A stretch of DNA of 12,383 bases from Ectocarpus siliculosus. Its lineage: Eukaryota > Sar > Phaeophyceae > Ectocarpales > Ectocarpaceae. A program made the translations under genes and the position numbers. The stretch spans positions 3,108,558 to 3,120,940 of the forward strand of contig FN649731.1 in the NCBI GenBank assembly GCA_000310025.1, given 5' to 3'. This document shows, one piece after another, positions 1 through 12,383 of this stretch. Positions within the stretch are counted from its first letter, which is position 1, and each line of letters starts with the position of its first letter. The notes under the pieces were generated by a model, which worked only from the letters and a program-made list of their open reading frames with translations, was not told the origin of the DNA and made no database searches.

Positions 1-342
1 GGCTCGTTTGATGTCGTTCCCGCAGGGGGTGGTACCGTTTTGAGATTTGCGGCATGGTTGGTGAACGCATGTACGGAGCCCCAAGCGAGTGATCCACCCC
101 AGGTGCATGCGTGATTGTCTAAAGGTCTATTTCAAGACCATAAGGAATCTCTCGCCCTCGTCCAGCCCTTCTCTCTCCGCAACTACACCCCACCTCTTGA
201 CAACAAGATTTCTTTAAAATATTCTCGAGAAGGAAACCACGACATCTAAAGTAGTCCCGATCTATCTCCCTCCCTCCAATTACTCCCCCTCCCTTTATTT
301 GTCTGTGTCACCCCGTATGTCCAAACAAAAACACACTCGCAG
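1..342 (+). other. 3' part of upstream gyrB intron (partial)
   Basis: This stretch precedes the first recognisable exon and ends in the acceptor CACTCGCAG at 334-342. It holds long pyrimidine-rich tracts (about 140-180 and 260-300), as expected near a 3' splice site. I looked for the preceding gyrase exon, which should encode the glycine-rich GGLHGVG lid next to the VVNALSQ start of exon 1, and did not find it here. That exon and the N-terminal ATP-binding region must lie upstream. Nothing else is recognised. Confidence 0.7.
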
Positions 343-9053
<8,711 letters not shown>

Positions 9054-9607
9054 GTGAGAGATGACAGCCGTGTTCTTCACAAGATGACTACCCCCCCTCC
9101 ACAGCACATACCACACCCGGTGATGATATTCTTGTTGGCGAAACATTTTGTCACTGGGTGTCATTCTGCAGATTGCTCCGCTGACCGCTCTTGCTATCGT
9201 TCTCTCCAAGGTGTCCCACAATCCCCGTGCTTCTCCAGTAACGCTACTATGTCGACTTTTGTGGGCAATGTGTCAGCGTGTCCGTGATATTTCGAGCAAA
9301 CCAGGCTGTCATCCATCACAAGCGTGTGACTTTTCCTCCGCGGAAAACCGTTTTTCCATTTCAATCTTTTGTTTCAGCAAATCAGCGTATCGCGCACTCG
9401 TCTAACCACAAACACGCTGCGGCACGTTCCACGGAAATGTCCGCCAAACAAACGTTCTGTTTGTTCGGATAACCCGTACTACGTCACGTATACCCAGCTA
9501 GCTCTGCTTTGTAGCCTCTCGTCCCGGCCTGCCCCGGTGGCGAAACCCGGTCTCGCTCTCCGTCAGGGCGTTGCACCGGGTACTTACGGTCTTGGGACAC
9601 TAGCCCA
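9054..9607 (+). other. 5' part of the presumed last gyrB intron
   Basis: This follows donor GTGAGA at 9054. Candidate acceptors such as CATTCTGCAG (9171), TCTCCAAG (9210) and TTTCAG (9378) were tried in the required phase; each gives only a few residues before a stop and none resembles the GyrB C terminus. No other feature was recognised before the LINE remnant. Confidence 0.6.
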
Positions 9608-10301
9608 TTGGTGACAGCGAGCATCCCTCCCACCCTCCAAACTTTGGCCTCGACCGATCAGCATCAGGTAGACGTACAAGCAGCAGGGGACAGGGTGATT
9701 GAAGGATGGGAGTCCATAGTGAACACAACGGCAGAGACAGTAGTGGGAAAGAAGGTGGTACGATGTGGGGTATCGGTTAAGTGGTGGGATGACGAGCTGA
9801 AAGAAGAAATAGGGGAACGTAGAGAAGTCTTAAGCAGTACCTGAGTGAGGGGTCCGAGGAGAGTTGGGAAAAGTACAGGGCCAAGAGGAAACAGGTGAAG
9901 GGACTATAATAGTGAAAAATAAGAAAAAATGCGTTCGGGACGAACTAGTGCAGAAGACCAACGGAGGCCTGGAGGGGAACGCCAAGCAGATGTGGGAAGG
10001 GATTAGTGGGATGGTAAAGAAGACCGCGGAAGGAGGGGATACAAGGGTAGCAACTTTGCGAGGTGTGAACGGTGGACTAGTCAGCAGTGGGAAGGGAAAA
10101 AGGGAAGTTCTAGCAGGACACTACAAGAGACTTGGAGTGCCTTCGGAGAATGAAGCTTGTGACCGAGTGTTTAAGAAAGAGGTGGACGCATGGGCCAAGA
10201 AAGAAGAAGAGACATCGAAGGCAGACGTTGGGAACGTAGAACTAGAAAAGGAGTTCACTGAGGACGAGGTTGAGGCGTGTGTGAACAAGCTGCAGTGCCA
10301 C

Positions 10302-11095
10302 AAAGCAGCAGGGGCGGATGGGATAGTCAAAGAGTTCATGGAGTTTGGAGGGAAGGGGATGATCCAGTTGATGGTACTGCTGTACAACTGGGTGTGGAAA
10401 AACGAGTATGCGCCAAGTAGATGGAGGGAAGGAGTGGTTGTGAACTTGTTCAAGAAAGGAGACAAGACTGACCCAGGAAACTACAGGTGTTGAACACAGT
10501 AGGAAAAGTGTTTTGTAAGCTGCTGAACGATAGGATAGTGGAAGTATTGGAGAAGGAACGTAGCATTAGTGAGGACCAGACGGGTTTCCGACAGAAGTGA
10601 GGGTGCGTAGACCACGCATTCACTGTAGGGAGAATCATCCAAGGTAGAAAGAGGGCGGGGAAGCCGACGTACTGCTTTTCCCTGGACGTGAAAAAGGCAT
10701 ACGATACCGTATGGAGAAATGGGCTGTGGAAACAATTGTCCAAGTACGGGATGAAGGGGAAAATGTGGAGAGTGCTGAAGAAGATGACAGAGTGTACGAA
10801 AAGCGCTGTCGTCATGCTAGACGGAGAACTGTCTACATTCTTTGACAATGAGCAGGGGGTCCCACAAGGTTGCACGCTGTCCCCAACATTGTTCCAGGTG
10901 TTCATCAACGATCCGTTGGAAGTCGTAGAGGCAGTCCGGAAGGGAGTACAAGTAGGGGACACGGAAACTTCGGTGTCAGGAATGCTGTTTGCGGATGATT
11001 TTGTTGGTATGTCGGACACCCCTGAGGGCTTGCAACTACAAATTGACGCGGCGAAGAAGTTCACTGATAAGTGGAGGTTGTCTGCCAACATTTAG
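10302..11095 (+). pseudogene. Broken reverse transcriptase domain of the LINE
   Basis: Visible RT blocks in order are KAAGADGI (10302), FKKGDKTDPGNYR ending near 10486, TGFRQK before a stop at 10598, DVKKAYDTVW (10685), GVPQGCTLSPTLF (10856) and LFADDFVG with the catalytic DD at 10994-10999. A frameshift follows NYR, where a few residues present in relatives seem lost. The 10598 TGA stands where relatives usually have a basic residue, consistent with CGA to TGA decay at a CpG. A second stop (TAG, 11093) follows SANI. The catalytic aspartates remain, but the reading frame does not. Confidence 0.9.
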
Positions 11096-11107
11096 AAGAG
11101 TGCCGTC

Positions 11108-12318
11108 ATGGCATGCACCGAGGACAGGGAGGAACCAGTAGAATATAGATGGAAGTGGGGGATCGAGGAGATTGCAGTAGTGGACCAGTACACATACCTC
11201 GGAGTAGAGATCGCAAACGACTGCTCGTGGAATGCACACATGTCCAAGGTAGCGGAAAAGGGAAAAACAAGAGCAGGGAAGCTGCACCCAATACTCGCAA
11301 ACCGGCACCTCGATACACGCATCAAATTGACGGTTTGGAAGAGCGTAATCGTACCGCCGCTAGAGTACGCCGGAGAAGTATGGGAAGGAAATAAGAAGGT
11401 AGTGAAAGAACTCGAGGCGGCGCAGATGAAAGCAGCGAAATCATCCTGGGATGCTCCAAGCGCACAAGTAGTGCAGCCGTCAGGGCAGAATTGGGGATCC
11501 AATCCCTACGGTCGGGAAGAGACGCAAGGAAGCTGACATGGCAGCATCGCATGTGCGGGATGGGAGAGGAGAGGTTGCCGAGAATAGTATGGGAGGCGAA
11601 GTGGGCCAACAAAAAGAGGGGTAGACAACCCACACGGAATGGGTCAAGGTTGTAGAGGCCGTATGGAAGGGGTTCGACATCGACGAAGATGAAACGCTGG
11701 AAACGGAGGGTCTACAGGGGTTCAAGGAGAAGATACCTGTTGCTTGTGCCGAGAGAGAAAAACAGAATCTAAGGAAAGAAACCAAGGATAAGGAGGGTCT
11801 AGAAGTGTACGGAATGTTGAAAGAAGGAATTGGGTTCAAGGATTACCTACATGGACCAATGGATGCAGGGACAAAGCTTAAGGTCAAATTCAGCACCGGG
11901 GACATAGGCCTTCGAGAACATCGACGAAGACATAGGACGGTAGACGACGAAGACGACAAGTTCAAATGTGATTGCGGCTTCCAATGCGAAGACCGTGTTC
12001 ATGTAGTCGCGGAATGTCGGAGCGGAGAGGGAAGTGTACATGACTGAGCTGTGAATAATACAAGGGACGTACAGGGAGATGTTTGAAGCATGGAATAGAG
12101 AGGAGAGGACGGTAGCTGTACTGGGGAGTAGGAAGTGGTTTGAAAAGGCGGGAAGGGATATCGTTAGGATAGACAGACTAGGTAAGACATTTTTGGGCCA
12201 CCTTTGGCAAAGTAGGAAGGAACGATTGGCCATCGGTGATCGGTCCTGTGGGAACAATGCTCCGTCCTCTCGAGGACTCGTGGTCAATGGTCTAACCGGT
12301 AAGGCATGCAAAACATAA
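11108..12318 (+). pseudogene. Broken LINE C-terminal region with CCHC-like knuckle
   Basis: Downstream of the second stop the same frame continues with a thumb-like region (QYTYLGVEIANDCSWNAHM, then IVPPLEYAGEVWEG), a usual LINE post-RT pattern. The frame shifts near 11439 and again near 11620. The sequence CDCGFQCEDRVHVVAEC (11967-12017) has the C-x-C...H...C layout of the RT-associated zinc-binding domain. After another shift the remnant ends with NREERTVAVLGSRKW and a terminator at 12316-12318. These pieces belong to one decayed reading frame, not to separate genes. Confidence 0.82.
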
Positions 12319-12325
12319 GAGTACG

Positions 12326-12350
12326 CCCCCCCCCCCCCCCCCCCGCCCCC
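12326..12350 (+). repeat. C19-G-C5 tract at the LINE 3' boundary
   Basis: Nineteen C, one G and five C follow the LINE terminator by only a few bases (GAGTACG). This may mark the 3' end of the element or a homopolymer at its insertion site. Length is uncertain because of slippage. The flank TTTCTACCAATTTCTTTTTTTG after it looks like ordinary intron. Confidence 0.85.
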
Positions 12351-12383
12351 TTTCTACCAATTTCTTTTTTTGAAAGCGTGTGC

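Larger units (their letters stand above)
9608..12320 (+). mobile_element. 5'-truncated, degenerate LINE (non-LTR retrotransposon) in sense orientation
   Basis: Protein-level remnants run from a linker region (WWDDELKEEIGERR near 9780-9825), through a reverse transcriptase domain, to a cysteine-rich C-terminal knuckle. No apurinic-type endonuclease domain is seen upstream, which fits 5' truncation during target-primed reverse transcription; the exact 5' edge is uncertain. The coding frame changes near 9830, 9897, 10487, 11439, 11620 and 12030, and in-frame stops occur at 10598-10600, 11093-11095 and about 12049-12051. The copy cannot make the protein and looks old. It is AG-rich and lacks the T-rich texture of the surrounding introns. 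A clade was not assigned. No poly(A) tail is seen and no target-site duplication was identified by eye. Confidence 0.85.

Noticed and set aside
9172-9404. Possible last gyrB exon after acceptors near 9171, 9210 or 9378
   Set aside because: In the required phase each reading stops within about ten residues and lacks any resemblance to the GyrB C terminus.
10450-11091. 213-codon reverse-strand ORF
   Set aside because: It is the antisense shadow of the LINE reverse transcriptase, which has clear RT blocks on the + strand.

Overview
This window is eukaryotic nuclear DNA. Its main gene is a + strand, intron-rich gene for the B subunit of a bacterial-type DNA gyrase (GyrB, type IIA topoisomerase). 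Twelve short exons (93 to 170 nt) between 343 and 9053 join in frame into about 498 residues. They run from the end of the GHKL ATPase domain, through the transducer domain with its QTK loop, into the TOPRIM domain (EGDSA, DADVDG) and the [10 protein letters not shown] tail. The N-terminal ATP-binding part lies upstream of the window. The last few dozen residues are not found and should lie downstream. The sequence resembles cyanobacterial and plastid-type GyrB, so an organelle-targeted gyrase is the natural reading. Many small exons, long introns rich in simple repeats, mixed GC content and a degraded LINE suggest an algal genome. A stramenopile such as a brown alga is my best guess, but this is inference.

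Layout: 1-342 is upstream intron. Exons 1-3 (343-507, 923-1026, 1746-1866) finish the ATPase domain and start the transducer domain; intron 1 uses a GC donor. Intron 3 holds G and C homopolymers and a 12-unit, 52-bp minisatellite (about 2656-3244). That array ends exactly at the acceptor of exon 4 (3245-3351). The 3' end of exon 4 is itself the first unit of a second, roughly 97-bp decayed tandem duplication that runs into intron 4. Exons 5-12 follow at 4357-4486, 4730-4876, 5275-5388, 5906-6016, 6303-6416, 6927-7043, 7673-7765 and 8884-9053. The last donor (9054) opens an intron that continues to the window end.

That last intron contains a 5'-truncated, heavily mutated non-LTR retrotransposon (about 9608-12320) in the same orientation as the gene. 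It has a reverse transcriptase with a FADD motif and a C-terminal CCHC-like knuckle, broken by several frameshifts and stops. A C19 tract follows it. No tRNA, rRNA, CRISPR array, bacterial operon signal or second intact gene was seen. The most unusual structure is exon 4, sandwiched between two unrelated tandem arrays, each of which includes one of its own splice junctions.
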